Both the position numbers and the translations under genes were made by a program. A stretch of 64,000 bases of DNA from Liolophura sinensis. Its lineage: Eukaryota; Mollusca; Polyplacophora; Chitonida; Chitonidae. How positions within the stretch are numbered: the stretch's first letter is position 1; every line of letters begins with the position of its first letter. Shown here piece after piece: positions 53,470 through 64,000 of this stretch. The notes beneath the pieces are model-generated. The model saw only the letters and a program-made list of their open reading frames with translations, did not search any database and had not been told where the DNA came from. Where the stretch lies: positions 11,716,281-11,780,280 of the forward strand of contig NC_088301.1 in NCBI RefSeq assembly GCF_032854445.1, in the 5' to 3' direction.

Positions 53470-53715
53470 ATACACAGTTACTATTTATTTATTTATTTGA
53501 TTGGTGTTTTACGCCGTACTCAAGAATATTTCACTTATACGACGGCGGCCAGCATTATGGTGGGAGGGAACCGGGCAGAGCCCGGGGGAAACCCACGACT
53601 ATCCGCAGGTTGCTGTCAGACCTTCCCACTTACGGCCGGAGAAGAAGTCAGCATGAGCTGGACTTGAACTCACAGAGACCGCATTGTTGAGAGGCTTCTG
53701 GGACACAGTTACTAA
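53470..53715 (-). repeat. SINE-A copy with 12-bp target duplication, 5'-truncated
   Basis: acacagttacta occurs on both sides. The - strand element keeps the B-box and tail but lacks the first part of the tRNA head. Confidence 0.88.
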
Positions 53716-54897
53716 ACGAGAATATACTGTATATAGGTGTGTCCAATATAGTGTGTGTCGGGCAAAGTTAAGCTGGTTTAACTTGCTAAGCGCAAAGTTG
53801 GGGCATTTAATCGGGTTTATTTGCCCCAGCTGGCAACGTGGCTTTAAGCCAGTTTCAGGGTTTGAGCGGGTTTATCTGTGCCTTGAGAACGATAACTGGA
53901 TAAAATGCCCCGGGTACGTGGAGGTTAGGGTGACCTCGTAATCACTAAATTGTCTTAAATTTGACCATGTGAATGCTCAAGTCCCTGAACTGTTTTTTAC
54001 AACTGGCTTCGATTTAAACCTGTTCAGATTTGTTCCGGTTTAAATTTTAGTCGTGTGAGGAGGGTATAATTGTAAGGCTATCCAGGTAGGGTTAGAAAGA
54101 ATGATAATACACCTGCTGTAAATTACCCCTCTTGTTACAAGACAGCGATTTTGACGTAACATGAGATTAGTTTTGGAGGCGTGAAGTTGGAGCTTGCCTA
54201 TTAAAGTATGAAGAGTGTAGGTTATGTCACGACACAGACACCTATTTTTCCAGGTAGCAAAATGTAGAAAAACATGACTAAAGCCACTAAACGTCGCAGA
54301 ATTGTCGTGAGATCTTACAAGAAGTCAAAGTTTTTCAGTTTAAATATAATATATATCTGACGGAGTTCGCTGAGATTGTCTATTTGACCGAATGTACCGA
54401 ATGTGTCTACAAACCAAAGTGCTGTCGCTATTAAAGCATCATGCCGAAGACACCGGGCATGGCGCCCCGCTCTGTCATAGTATACTGCAAACACCTGGCC
54501 AAGTAGTCTTATAGACCTGAGTTATCTTTTCTATTATCACCTTTTGTTTTCTGTTTATTATCTTTCCTATTGTATTCCTGCATACACTGAGTGTTAATCA
54601 TCCTGGAGGCCTAGGGATATGTCCAGGGACATATTTTTATTTATTAGGCTTGATTTTGAGTAAATCTAGTAAATTGCAATTACACGTAACATCGCTGTAT
54701 TTCCTATACCTAACTTTGCTTTAGCCTTGGGGCTCGGAAAGTGTATAAGTCCTTGCTTTTTAATTGCTTACACCAGCTTATAGAATAAAACCCTAAATGA
54801 GGTAAATTTATAAGAGGTGGTGTTTAGCCGATTACGTGCGACCATTTCACAAATATGACACTGTCGTCGTTGCTTTTACTGTATACGCCGTTTGTTT
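53716..54897. other. Intergenic, nothing recognised
   Basis: No gene or repeat supported. Confidence 0.4.
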
Positions 54898-55075
54898 TGT
54901 ATTAAATACTCTCCGGCCGTACGTGGGACGGTCTTCCAGTAGCCTTCGGATCGTTGGTTGGCGCTGGGCTCTGCTCGGTTTCCTCACACCATAATGCTGG
55001 CCGCCGTCGTATAAGTGAAATATTCTCGAGTACAGCGTAAAAGACCAATCAAATGTATCAAATAAATACATTAAA
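54898..55075 (+). repeat. SINE-A copy, 5'-truncated, with target duplication
   Basis: attaaatact flanks both sides. It begins inside the body at ctccggccgtacgtgggac. Confidence 0.8.
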
Positions 55076-56559
55076 TACTAATGGCTTACACCGGTCACCA
55101 GTCAGAATAAAGCTCCCTCTGTTTCGGCAACATCCTTCTGTTTAAATTTAAGATGAGTACAGATGTAGCTTACACCAGAAAGCGTTTTGAAGTTCAAAGC
55201 GCATTTCCAGCAGATTGCATCTTGGCCTATCGTATGAATGCAATTTAGGCAGTTTTGACATCAGTCAAAAATAACATGGCGCGTGAATAAAATTAAATCA
55301 CTTTTATTTATATGTAGCACTCTTTCCGTTTACTCGTGCTCTAATGTGTTCATTCCATTCATTCCACACAGAACGGTCTTTGCACAGCAGTAGTCAGGGA
55401 AAACGTTCCTCGCAATGCTCTGTTTTTTGCATTGCTGTAATGTGCACTAAATCGGCTTCGAAGCAAAATATTATACATTTGCTTGCAGAAAAAACAAATA
55501 CTAGTATTCGTCCATTTTAGTAACAGAAGCGCAGTACCAAATAATAAATAGTTTGTCTATTTATAGGAAACAAAAACTTTTGTATTAACTGGCCACAAAA
55601 GAATCTTGATTTTGTTATGTGAATAATGTTGTACCCCGATCTGAAAGACGGGGACAACTAAGAAGTGGATGATATGTAAAATTCACAACTCCTGTCACAC
55701 AATACGGCCCTTGTTAAGCTATGTTACCACAATTAACAGCCGGCGACTACTTTCCCGACTTCCGGCTTTACAGACCAACAGAGGCATTTCTTATGAATGA
55801 CAAGTCCTGGATTTATTGTGTTGGAGACGTTTCGATGTAGGTTCTTACATCATTATCAAACCATACGAACATACATTTTTAGTTTAAATACTGGTTTTTG
55901 GGTCACTTTCCTGGCGAATCAAATCAGTGTTGTATTTTGTTTTAACACATGATTATTTTTGATAGATAATGGCAATGCATTCGTATACTAATTACATATG
56001 TACATGATTCAATTACTGGAATTAATCCTTTTTGTGGTAGCATATATATAGCTTATTGTATAGGTTCAAATGCTGCCACGGTTATTTAACAGAATGGGGA
56101 TAAATAGTAAGCTATTTACAGAGATTTACCTTATCTGTACATTAGAAATAGATAGATCTACATAACAGAGTTACATTGAGTTGCCTATGCAGAAATTTAC
56201 ACACAGAGAAAATAACAGTAGTGCTTTTATTTATTGGTTAACAGTTTTGTTCTCTTGCTTCCTCTTCTGTGACGTGGAGTTCAGGTGCTCCCGCCACTTA
56301 TACCGGACGCCGTCCAGGAAAAGCCAGCGTATTTGAAACCTGTGACTGTAACAGGTGCGACAAGTATAATTGAGGAGCAAGGATGTTAGGTCTCATCCAC
56401 TTAGATGAAGCAAGAGATAGTCCTATTGTTATGATGTCTTTCATGTTCTGGTCTTCGTTTCCTTGGTGTTAATTTTCTTTGGTCCCATGTGTCTCCCCTT
56501 TTGTTTTTCCTGTCTTCCTCTTTAGTTGATTTCCTTCTCTGTTTCCAATTTTTATTCGT
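55076..56559. other. Intergenic, nothing recognised
   Basis: No gene or repeat supported. Confidence 0.4.
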
Positions 56560-57105
56560 GGCCCCCCATGGCGGCGCAGACAGCCACGTTTCATAGACCG
56601 GTAGAACAGTTTCTGGGCTAGAAGTATTTAGGTGCATTCCGTAAAATTTCCTTTTATGGTCGGATCAGTCCCCTATGTCTCCAGAAAGTGGCCAATTGGT
56701 TGTTTGTCAGCTTCATGTTAATTCCATGGATTTTTGTGTTATAAATGTGGGCCGAAATTCGCCGAGTTACCTGACGTTATTTGTGCACCAGTAAGTCTGT
56801 GTAAAGAAGCTACCTGATGTAGATCATTTGGAATTTGGAATTTCGATTTAAGTGCACCAACATAAGTCAAAAATATCAGCGCAAATTGCTGATTCTGATT
56901 TGTGGGAGTCCGCATCGTTTCCCCCAATGTGGAGGATAACTAGGTCAGGTTTTGTCTCCTGAAGGAGACTTTCCAATGTTCCAGAGCATTTGACTGTCCC
57001 AACTCTACCTCCCCTAATGCCAAAGAAGCCAATGTCCTGGTCTGTCGATTCTAGAGTTTGAGATCGAATTTCAAAGGATACTATTCTCCAGCCTATGAAC
57101 GTTAC
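56560..57105 (-). pseudogene. SGNH/GDSL-hydrolase-like remnant, probably retroelement-derived
   Basis: On the - strand a frame from about 57,095 reads VTFIGWRIV, DIGFFGIRGGRVGTVKCSG and then PDLVILHIGGNDADS (about 56,960-56,915), followed after stops and a shift by FYGMHLN near 56,640. The sequence G-G, HIGGND and x-x-H-x-N matches blocks II, III and V of SGNH hydrolases. Block I has lost its GDS. Such esterase-like domains occur in some CR1-like LINE ORF1s and Ngaro/DIRS elements, which is the likeliest origin. A host hydrolase exon is less likely because the frame is broken. Confidence 0.45.
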
Positions 57106-57496
57106 TGCTGGTGATAATTAAGATTTTCATCCTTGTTTTTTGCTCCTGAGAAAGCAAATATACAAGATAGTTGTATTTTTGATAAGCGAATCGGTTTTGT
57201 TGATAGGATAATGTATATCTTAAGCAAGAACATATTTGATGAAACAGATACTTAGGACCAAATTAGTGGTACAGCTACCAATCAAAAGTTGATAGAGGGT
57301 CTTCTCTCGTATAATCATATACACATTTGTAAATAAAAAGAAAATAAATATCAACCAATAAGAATAGACAATAACAACAAACAAGTGGGGAAATTAGTAA
57401 ATGGAGAAATATTATTAATCACTACAGTCATCAACTTTTGTGGTTACATTGTTTTCGTGTGCTGTGTTTTTGCAAACCGGTGCATAGATATTTTAT

Positions 57497-57698
57497 TGGT
57501 CCTTAAGATCAAGGTATCGCCGATATAGCTGTAGGAAGGAATTATGTACATGTGGAATAAACGGCCCTCAAAATCAAGATATCGCCGTTGTTAATATGTG
57601 TGTTTGGTAATTTCGGAAGATGCACTGTCTTTAATCAGAGAATAGTGACGTATTGTTGAGCAGAGCAGAAACGGCCCTCAGAATCAAGGTATCGCCAG
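57497..57698 (+). repeat. Motif repeated three times (tcaaggtatcgcc)
   Basis: ttaagatcaaggtatcgccg, ggccctcaaaatcaagatat and ggccctcagaatcaaggtat followed by cgcc, at about 57,505, 57,565 and 57,675. Unequal spacing (about 65 and 108 bp). It lies just beyond the 3' end of the second LINE's coding region. Confidence 0.7.
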
Positions 57699-57719
57699 CA
57701 ACAGTGTTTTGTTTTAGAT

Positions 57720-60700
57720 TCGGCTTTCGTAACACGTCGAATTTATGTATTCTTTTAGTAAGGAGAATATTTGTGCTCTCAGATGTGGTTTGGGGTTAAG
57801 GATAGTATGAAGGTCAAGCTCACATTTTTGGATTTTCAGGCATTGTGCCAATCGTCTTCGTTCTTTACTGTGTTTAATACATTATAGCAAATAGTGCTCT
57901 ATGGTTTCATCATGCGCTTCACAGACTGGGCAAAATGTTGAAGATTTTGGATTATAGTTGCTAGATGTGCTTTGAGCCCTGTTTTCCCTAGTCTCAGGCG
58001 TGATATATTTTTTGTCATCCTGGTTATTCAATAACTGGAACGAATTTAATTTTGTAATCGTTCTGTCTAATATTCTATTGTGCTACTGTCAGCGGGATTC
58101 TTTGTGCCATTCCTCTTTCCACTGATTGTTAATTTGGGTATTGATCAACGTATATATTTCGGTTTGGCTCAGGGGGACGTCTATATCTTGTTGATATTTC
58201 TGTAGACTCGATTTTGAAAGCTGATCTGCAGTGTTATTTCCTCGAATATTAACGTGTGCTGGAACCCATGCTAGAGTCAGTTCGGTTTTTTGTTTCTGTA
58301 TTTTGTTAGTTAACGAGATTATTTTTTGTAGGAGGTCTGTTCTGATCTCAGATTTGGAGTTTTGGATGGAAATTAATCCGCTGAGGGAGTCGTTTATTAT
58401 GGCTACTGGGTTTGATTTTTTCTTAAAAATCCATTGTAGTGCCATTGTAATTGCAACTAATTCACTGGTATAGACGGAGAGGTGGTTGGGTAGTTTATAG
58501 TTTTTAACTATGTTTAGGTCTGGTATTGCAAATGATGATCCAGTGTCACCCTGCACATTTTTGGATCCGTCAGTGTATATTTTTAGATGACCGTTGTAGT
58601 GTTTGTGGAAGTGTTCTAAGGCTTGAGCTTCGATATATACTGTGTTTTCAAGGTTTGAAATTTGGTCGTGGAGTGCAGTGTCTTTTTGGGGAGTTTGCAA
58701 TTACTACTAGGGTTGTTTTTTTGGCAAGGCAATGTCATATTTGCAAATTAGTCTGTTGATTTCATAACCTATTGGGGCTGAGTGTTTTGTCCATTTTTCC
58801 CCAGATATTCATGTTCAAAATATGGGAGGATTAGATTGTAACATGGACGTGTATTACAGTAAGCGCTTATTTTTCCTGCATATTTGAGGGTTAGTTGTTC
58901 TCTTATAGGGTGAAGGGTTTTTTGAAGTGATCCTACTTGGAGACTGCAAAACAAAATGCCTTTGAATGCCCCTGTTACTACTTTTAAGGCAGAATATTGG
59001 ATACTATCAGTTCGCTGTAGTAGAGTTGTGCACTCGGATTGATAGAATATTGCACCATAGTCTATTTTGAAGCGAACTGGACACTGGTACATTTTTAGGA
59101 GTGTGGTTTTGTTGGCTCCACATTTTGCGCCTGAAATGCATCTCATTAGATTGAAATCGCGTTGGCATCCGATTATGAGGCTATCAGTATGATCTTTCCA
59201 TGTTAATCTGCTATCAAGAGTTATACCTAGGTATTTCACTTGTCTTTGAATTCAGTTTTCTTTTTACCTAAGAAAAGTTCAATATTTACTTTGCTTCTGT
59301 TTGTAAAGACAATACCTGTTGTTTTAGTGGGTGACAATTTAAATTTCCATTTGTCGGCCCAGTTCGGGATGGTGTTTAATGTTTTCTGTATAGCATTTTT
59401 TATTTCTTTATAGATTTGCCTGTTTTCCATATTGCCGCATCATCAGCAAATAGTCACTGCTCTATTTTTGGATGGTTACTATCTACTGTATTTGCTAAAC
59501 CGTTTATCAGAATGTTAAATAACCTTGGGCTTAGCACGTTCCCTCGAGATTACCATTTTGTTGAGTGTGTTATTTAGATGAAGTTTGTCCAAGTCTAACT
59601 TTAAACTTCCGATTTCTTAGGAAATCAATTATCCAATGTTGGATTCTTCCTTCAATCTCGAGTTTATCGAATTGGAGTATAAATTCTAGTCAATTTTTGA
59701 CCATAGTTTTCATTAGTTTACAGGTGAGTGATATTGGACGGTAGGAGGAACTGTCTGATGGGTTTTATCCCGCTTTTTGGATGGGAATAACGATGGACGA
59801 TTTCCAGCTTTGTGGCAGCTGTTTTTTCCTCCAACTTGTATTTATGAGTTTCAGTATTATATTTTGTGTTTTTAGCGGTAGGTGTTTTAGAATTTTGTAG
59901 CCTAATTTGTCTTCGCCTGGTGAGGTTTCTGTTTTATAGTGAATGGCTTTGTGATATTCCTGTAGGGAGAAATCTTTGTTAAGATAAAGTTCAACGTGAT
60001 CGTCGGACTCTAGTTGTAAAAATGTGTTATCCTTGATTAGTTTGAAAGATGGACTAAGGTTTCGATCGCTGCTATTTTCTGCGAAGGTTTTTGCAAGGCA
60101 TTCTGCTTTTTCCTCACTGACTTTGTGTTTGCGATCCAAAGTTGGGATTGGATTGACGATTTTGCCTTGTATATGTTTAGGTTTTTTCCATACCTGCTTT
60201 GCATTTGCTTTGTATCAAGTGTTTCACAGTAGTTCTCCCAGTATTTGGCTTTGGCACTGATTCTTCAGTTTAAGTTTTTAAGTGTTTGTATTTTTCTTGG
60301 TTTGTATGTAATCTGGTTCTTTTGAATTTACGCGGTGCTCTTTTTTGTTTCTCATATTTGTTCCACCATTCACTGTTCCACCAAGGAACAGGATTTACAG
60401 GTCTTTCATGCTGGGAGCAAATAGGGATGTGTTGTTCTGCAATCCTGAGTATATTATCAGTTGAGATTTTGGTTGAATAGGTCTATATCGGCGCTGCAGT
60501 CATCATCAATGAATATATTTTGGCAATCTTTCTTAAAATTTTCCCCGTTTGCTTTGTGGAACAGAAATTTGGGGTTATTGAGATTTACTTCAGATTGAGG
60601 TGACATACCATGTTCTGTCATAATAGCGAAATGGTCACTCCCTGGGTGTATCTGGTGTAACATTCCAGCCTGCTTTAGGTGCTAGATCAGGTGTGGTAAC

Positions 60701-61310
60701 AGTGAGATCTATTGCTGAAGTGTTGTCTGTGCCGAAGACTATTCTTTTTCCTTCGTCGTCGTTTAAGTAGACGAGGTTGTGTCCTTCTAACCATGCTTGT
60801 ACTGTGTTATCACGATCGTCACTATGTTTACACTTTGCATCCCATAAAAGGGTTATGGCTATTGAAATCGCCGCAGATAATAGCACTAGGGCTGAAACAT
60901 GGAAATAATATTGTCGAGCTCTTTTTTGGATATTTTCGTCATACTTCCAGGAGAGTATATGTTTTAAAATGTGAATTGGTTTATTTTCGTGGTATATTTG
61001 AATGGCATTCAAGTAAGTCATTTACGTTATTCGAGCCCATATACAGGTGTACAATGTTTTCCTTGACAAGGATAAGATTTCCACCCAGTCGGTCTTGTAA
61101 CCTATCACACCGGTATACTTTATAGCCGGGGATATTGAATTTGTTGCTGGAGATTTTTCCTGGTTTAAAGAAGGTTTCCTAAATACAAATAACCTCTGGG
61201 TTAGTTTCAGAGGTAAGTACTTTAAGGTTATCTCCGTTTATTTAACGGGTGTGGGCATTCCATGATAGGATTTTGATGTCATTTCGATTGAATTTATTGA
61301 TTCAATTGAT
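57720..61310 (-). pseudogene. Second LINE, ORF2 remnant: endonuclease, RT, RNase H
   Basis: In order on the - strand: endonuclease start (LSWNAHT near 61,270 and an ET-F block), endonuclease C-terminal part (YLNDDEGKRIVFGTDN, SAIDLTV, GSDHFAI at about 60,780-60,620); RT with YHKAIHYKTETSPGEDKLGY (about 59,920), WKSSIVIPIQKAG, catalytic FADD at 59,439-59,450, MKYLGITLDSRLTWKDH (59,239); RNase H with YTDGSKN (about 58,580), SVYTSELVAITMALQW, AWVPAHVNIRGNNTADQLSK (about 58,270-58,210); and a C-terminal RLRLGKTGLKAH tail. Scattered stops and shifts make it non-functional, yet domains are better preserved than in the first LINE. The protein differs clearly from it, so this is a separate family. 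Confidence 0.88.
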
Positions 61311-61316
61311 AATAAA

Positions 61317-62698
61317 TCAATATTGATTTATACTGACGTATTTAGTCGTTGTGCTATTTTGGTTGGAGTAGATGTCTTCTGGGTAAAACTTTGGGTTCAT
61401 TCCGCATTCAATTATTTCCTTTGGGGTGAATTTCCAGTTTAGAAAGTCATGTGGGATATTGGTTATTATGTCAGTTTTGGTTCTACTGGCTAACCGTTGA
61501 TTGTGAACAGAACTGATCACCATATTTTTAAAACCCAGAAACTCCAGTTTACTCATGATAATTTGGTCGGTTTGTTGGATTTCGATTTCCCGTGCTTGAT
61601 TTTCTTGTTCGGATAGCTCAATTTTCGCTGCCATTGTGTCCCCAGAATTAAAGCTGGGTGGCACGCTTTCTTTTGTGAGTTTTTGTGTCTGCCTGGTTTG
61701 TTTGACAGCTTTGGCGTAGATTACTCCTTTATCTGCCTTTATAAACTCGATTGTTTTGGCTCTTTTGTATGCGCTGCACCCTCTGTTTTGTTTACAGTTT
61801 GCGCAGGTGGCTTTTGTTTCTGTACAGTTTTGATATTCGAGTTTTCCTGAACATTTTGGGCAAACTATGTCGGATTTACGTAATGACCCAGGAGTCTCTC
61901 ATCAATGCGGTCGCTGTGAGTTCAAGCCCAGCTCATGCTGGCTTCGTCCCTCCGGCCGTAAGTGGGAAGGTCTGGAAGCAACCTGCGGATGGTCGTGGGT
62001 TTTGCCCGGGTTTTGCCCGGTTTCCTCCCACCATAATGCTGGCCGCCGTCGTATAGGTGAAATATTCTTGAGTACGGCGTAAAACACCAATCAAATAAAT
62101 AAATATGTCGGATTTAGAAACTTTCTTTGTGTGACCAAATTTTTGGCACCGCTGGCAAACGTCCAGGCGCTTCATAGAAAGGCTTCACAATAATGTTGTG
62201 CAGGGACAGCTGAAGTGTTTCTGGTAATTTTAATCATTCAAAGACAAGCATTATACTTGTTGATAGTGTATTACCCTTACTAAGGCGTTTTGCATACAGG
62301 ACATTTTGATATTTCAGCTTATTCATAAGATCTTCCATTTTGGTATTAAGATCAATGTCATATATTACACCTTTACATTGTGTTCTAAGAGGTGTATATG
62401 GTTTAATATTCACTGGATTGTCTGCTAGAAGGTCAGCCTGTAGAAGTTTCTGGAACTGCATTTTGGATCTGCAACGGATTTTAAGGTCACCGCCAGGTAG
62501 TTCCGTAACGCCGTGGATACCCCCAGCTTTCATTTTCAGGTCTTGGGCAAGTTTCTGTTTAGGGAATTGTGTAGCCCTCATGTTCACTAAACTGTGAATA
62601 ATTGCTATAAAGCTAGCACTGTTTGAAGGAGGGGTTTGGGCGAAACGCTTCGATGACCTGTTCATTTCAGGGATATCAGTCGCCTTGCGTTTGGCCAT
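61317..62698 (-). pseudogene. Second LINE, ORF1 (RRM-like and zinc knuckles), interrupted by a SINE
   Basis: Start MAKRKATDIPEMNRSSKRFA at 62,698, then an RRM-like region (GVTELPGGDLKIRCRSKMQF; GVIYDIDLNTKMEDLMNKL), a break near 62,234, and zinc-knuckle parts separated by the SINE at 61,878-62,104 (CQRCQKFGHTKK before it; CPKCSGK and CANCKQNRGC after it). The C-terminal 115 codons end at 61,317. Without the SINE the knuckles would read on as one domain. The family role is binding the element RNA. It lies directly upstream of ORF2. Confidence 0.82.
61878..62104 (+). repeat. SINE-A inserted in LINE ORF1, 13-bp target duplication
   Basis: tatgtcggattta occurs immediately before and after the element. 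The SINE starts at cgtaatgacccag, lacking the first 40 bp of the tRNA head, and ends in the aaataaat tail. Confidence 0.93.
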
Positions 62699-63088
62699 GT
62701 TAGATGAGGGTGAGGGATTGTCGAAAATTTGGCAGGTTGAGGCTTCTTAAACTGAGAAAGGAAAGGAGTATGAAATGATTGTACTTAGCTTTTTTCTTTC
62801 TTTCTTTCTTCTGATAGGTCTGTAGGGGTTTACGCTTCTGGTGGTCCTTTCTTCTTTTGTTGCCTTTCTTTCTTAGCAGTCTGTAGGAAGGTCAGTATAG
62901 TTCAGACACACGGGAGCTGCCCAGAGCAACAAAATCTACCCGTTGTTGTTGTTGCACTCAGTATCTGTCGTGAATCATCGTGACACGTAAAGCCCAACAC
63001 GTAAAGCAGAGATACAAGTCAACAAATATACAGTAAGAGAGTGAGAGCTGTCAAAAGCATACAGCAATGTTACAACTGGATAATGGCT
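62699..63088. other. Non-coding between LINE ORF1 and the Penelope-like element
   Basis: Pyrimidine-rich tracts (tttctttctttc near 62,790) and a gttgttgttgtt run at 62,942. Probably the 5' UTR of the second LINE followed by the 3' UTR of the neighbouring element. Confidence 0.4.
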
Positions 63089-64000
63089 TCAGGGGTTAAG
63101 GAGGTTACCGTCTAATCTGATGAGGTCATTGTAAGCGCTCGGTAGGTGGTACCCACCGTCTGGGTTAAGCTGTGGATTGTGTCGTCGGATCATAATGGCT
63201 TCGAGGAATTTCCTTCTTTTGTAGTCTGACTGGTTGTTCTGTAAGGTATGGGCTGTGTTCCATTGCAGTTGGTGTTCTAGATGGGTTCTGATGTGATCAC
63301 TGAGGGCTGATATTCCATTTAATTTTTCTACTGAGGCCTTGTGCTCTGCAATTCTGATACTGAGTGGTCTACCGGTTTCTCCAATGTGTTGCCGTTGACA
63401 TTCACAATAAATCCTGTACACAGAGCCTTTGGGCTCTTCTCTATGGGTTGGCTGTTTATTTCCATTGGCTTTGAGTCGGGTTTTGAGGTTAGAGGCGAAA
63501 GTAAACGTAGTTTGAATGTTCAGGTTGTCCTGTAGGAGTTTTCTTATCTGGTACCGGTAGCTTTGGCTGCCTATATACGGAATGGATATATATGTTGGTG
63601 GTTTGGTCTCGTTGCTCTGGTGCTGTTAAGTGCATTGAGAGTTTTACTGATAGTTGTCTTCACTAATTGTTGGTGGTATAGGTGTTGGTGGTATTGTTGG
63701 TGAAGACTGTTTTAAGGTGATTTATGTTTTCGTTGATGGTGATGTATGTATGGCTCGTTTCGACAGGGTAAATATTATTCCTCTCTTAGTTTGGTTAGGC
63801 TGGTTAGATTGGTAATTCACGTATTGGTCTGAATGCGTGGGTTTGCGGTATACTGAGGTGATAAGTTCATATCCTTACGTGCTGATAAGTACATCCAGGA
63901 AGGGTATGGTTTGGTAGCATTCTTGGTGAACTGTATCCTGCTGTTCTGGGCGTTGAGGTAGTCAAGTAGGGATTGGGGGTTGTCAGTCTTGTTCAGTGCT
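63089..64000 (-). mobile_element. Penelope-like element, 3' part with GIY-YIG endonuclease, cut by window end
   Basis: The reading starts outside the window. On the - strand: the end of the RT with YPFLDVLISRKD and then SVYRKPTHSDQYVNY (about 63,925-63,810, across frame changes), a linker, and from about 63,590 a frame with YIGSQSYRYQIRKLL. From 63,421 comes the GIY-YIG-type nuclease MYRIYCECQRQHIGETGRPL with IRIAEHKASVEK, ending at 63,089. In the family this C-terminal nuclease nicks the target for reverse transcription. In place of YIGETGR this copy has HIGETGR. Several stops and shifts show that it is inactive. Confidence 0.85.

Overview
The window looks like a piece of an animal genome, most probably a marine mollusc or a close lophotrochozoan relative. 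The clues are long AT-rich non-coding stretches, spliced exons of a secreted fucolectin-type gene, tRNA-derived SINEs of mollusc type, and several classes of retroelement and large DNA transposon. The species assignment is inference. I found no bacterial-type operon, rRNA, functional tRNA or CRISPR array.

Layout. At 1-4.7 kb lies a decayed RNase H-bearing non-LTR retrotransposon (LINE) on the + strand, with a SINE and an unrelated segment inserted in it. At 7.4-8.9 kb two arrays of the same 60-bp repeat face each other around a short-period minisatellite. At 9,655-15,782 is a recent Ty3/Gypsy element of Gmr1-like organisation (integrase before RT/RNase H). Its LTRs are 1,015 bp each and nearly identical, it has a tRNA-Pro primer site and an intact SCAN-like gag-protease ORF, but the reverse transcriptase core is missing. 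At 18.8-20.6 kb two solo LTRs of another family lie in opposite orientation, one inside a SINE and one at its end. The stretch 20.6-31 kb is repeats plus a broken Gypsy gag.

One host gene is supported, on the - strand: a secreted F5/8 type C (fucolectin-like) protein. Exon 1 (signal peptide) is at 48,888-48,807, exon 2 at 47,091-46,867 and exon 3 at 31,802-31,566. Splice sites and phases agree; the 3' end was not found.

The 15-kb intron between exons 2 and 3 holds the most striking object: an 11.2-kb Polinton/Maverick (adintovirus-like) element at 34,197-45,442, with 69-bp terminal inverted repeats and visibly higher GC than its surroundings. It carries a double-jelly-roll major capsid gene, a penton-like gene, a packaging ATPase, a DDE integrase, the N-terminal part of a protein-primed-type DNA polymerase B, a small zinc-finger ORF, and at least six further ORFs with membrane segments or coiled coils and no assigned function. 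Most are closed by single stops or frameshifts. An internal deletion has removed the end of the integrase and most of the polymerase, so the copy is a fossil that cannot move or replicate by itself.

The right side (56.5-64 kb) holds an SGNH-hydrolase-like remnant, a second RNase H-bearing LINE on the - strand interrupted by a SINE with a clear 13-bp target duplication, and the 3' part of a Penelope-like element with a GIY-YIG endonuclease, cut by the window edge. Everything between is dispersed repeats, MITEs, microsatellites or sequence in which I recognise nothing.
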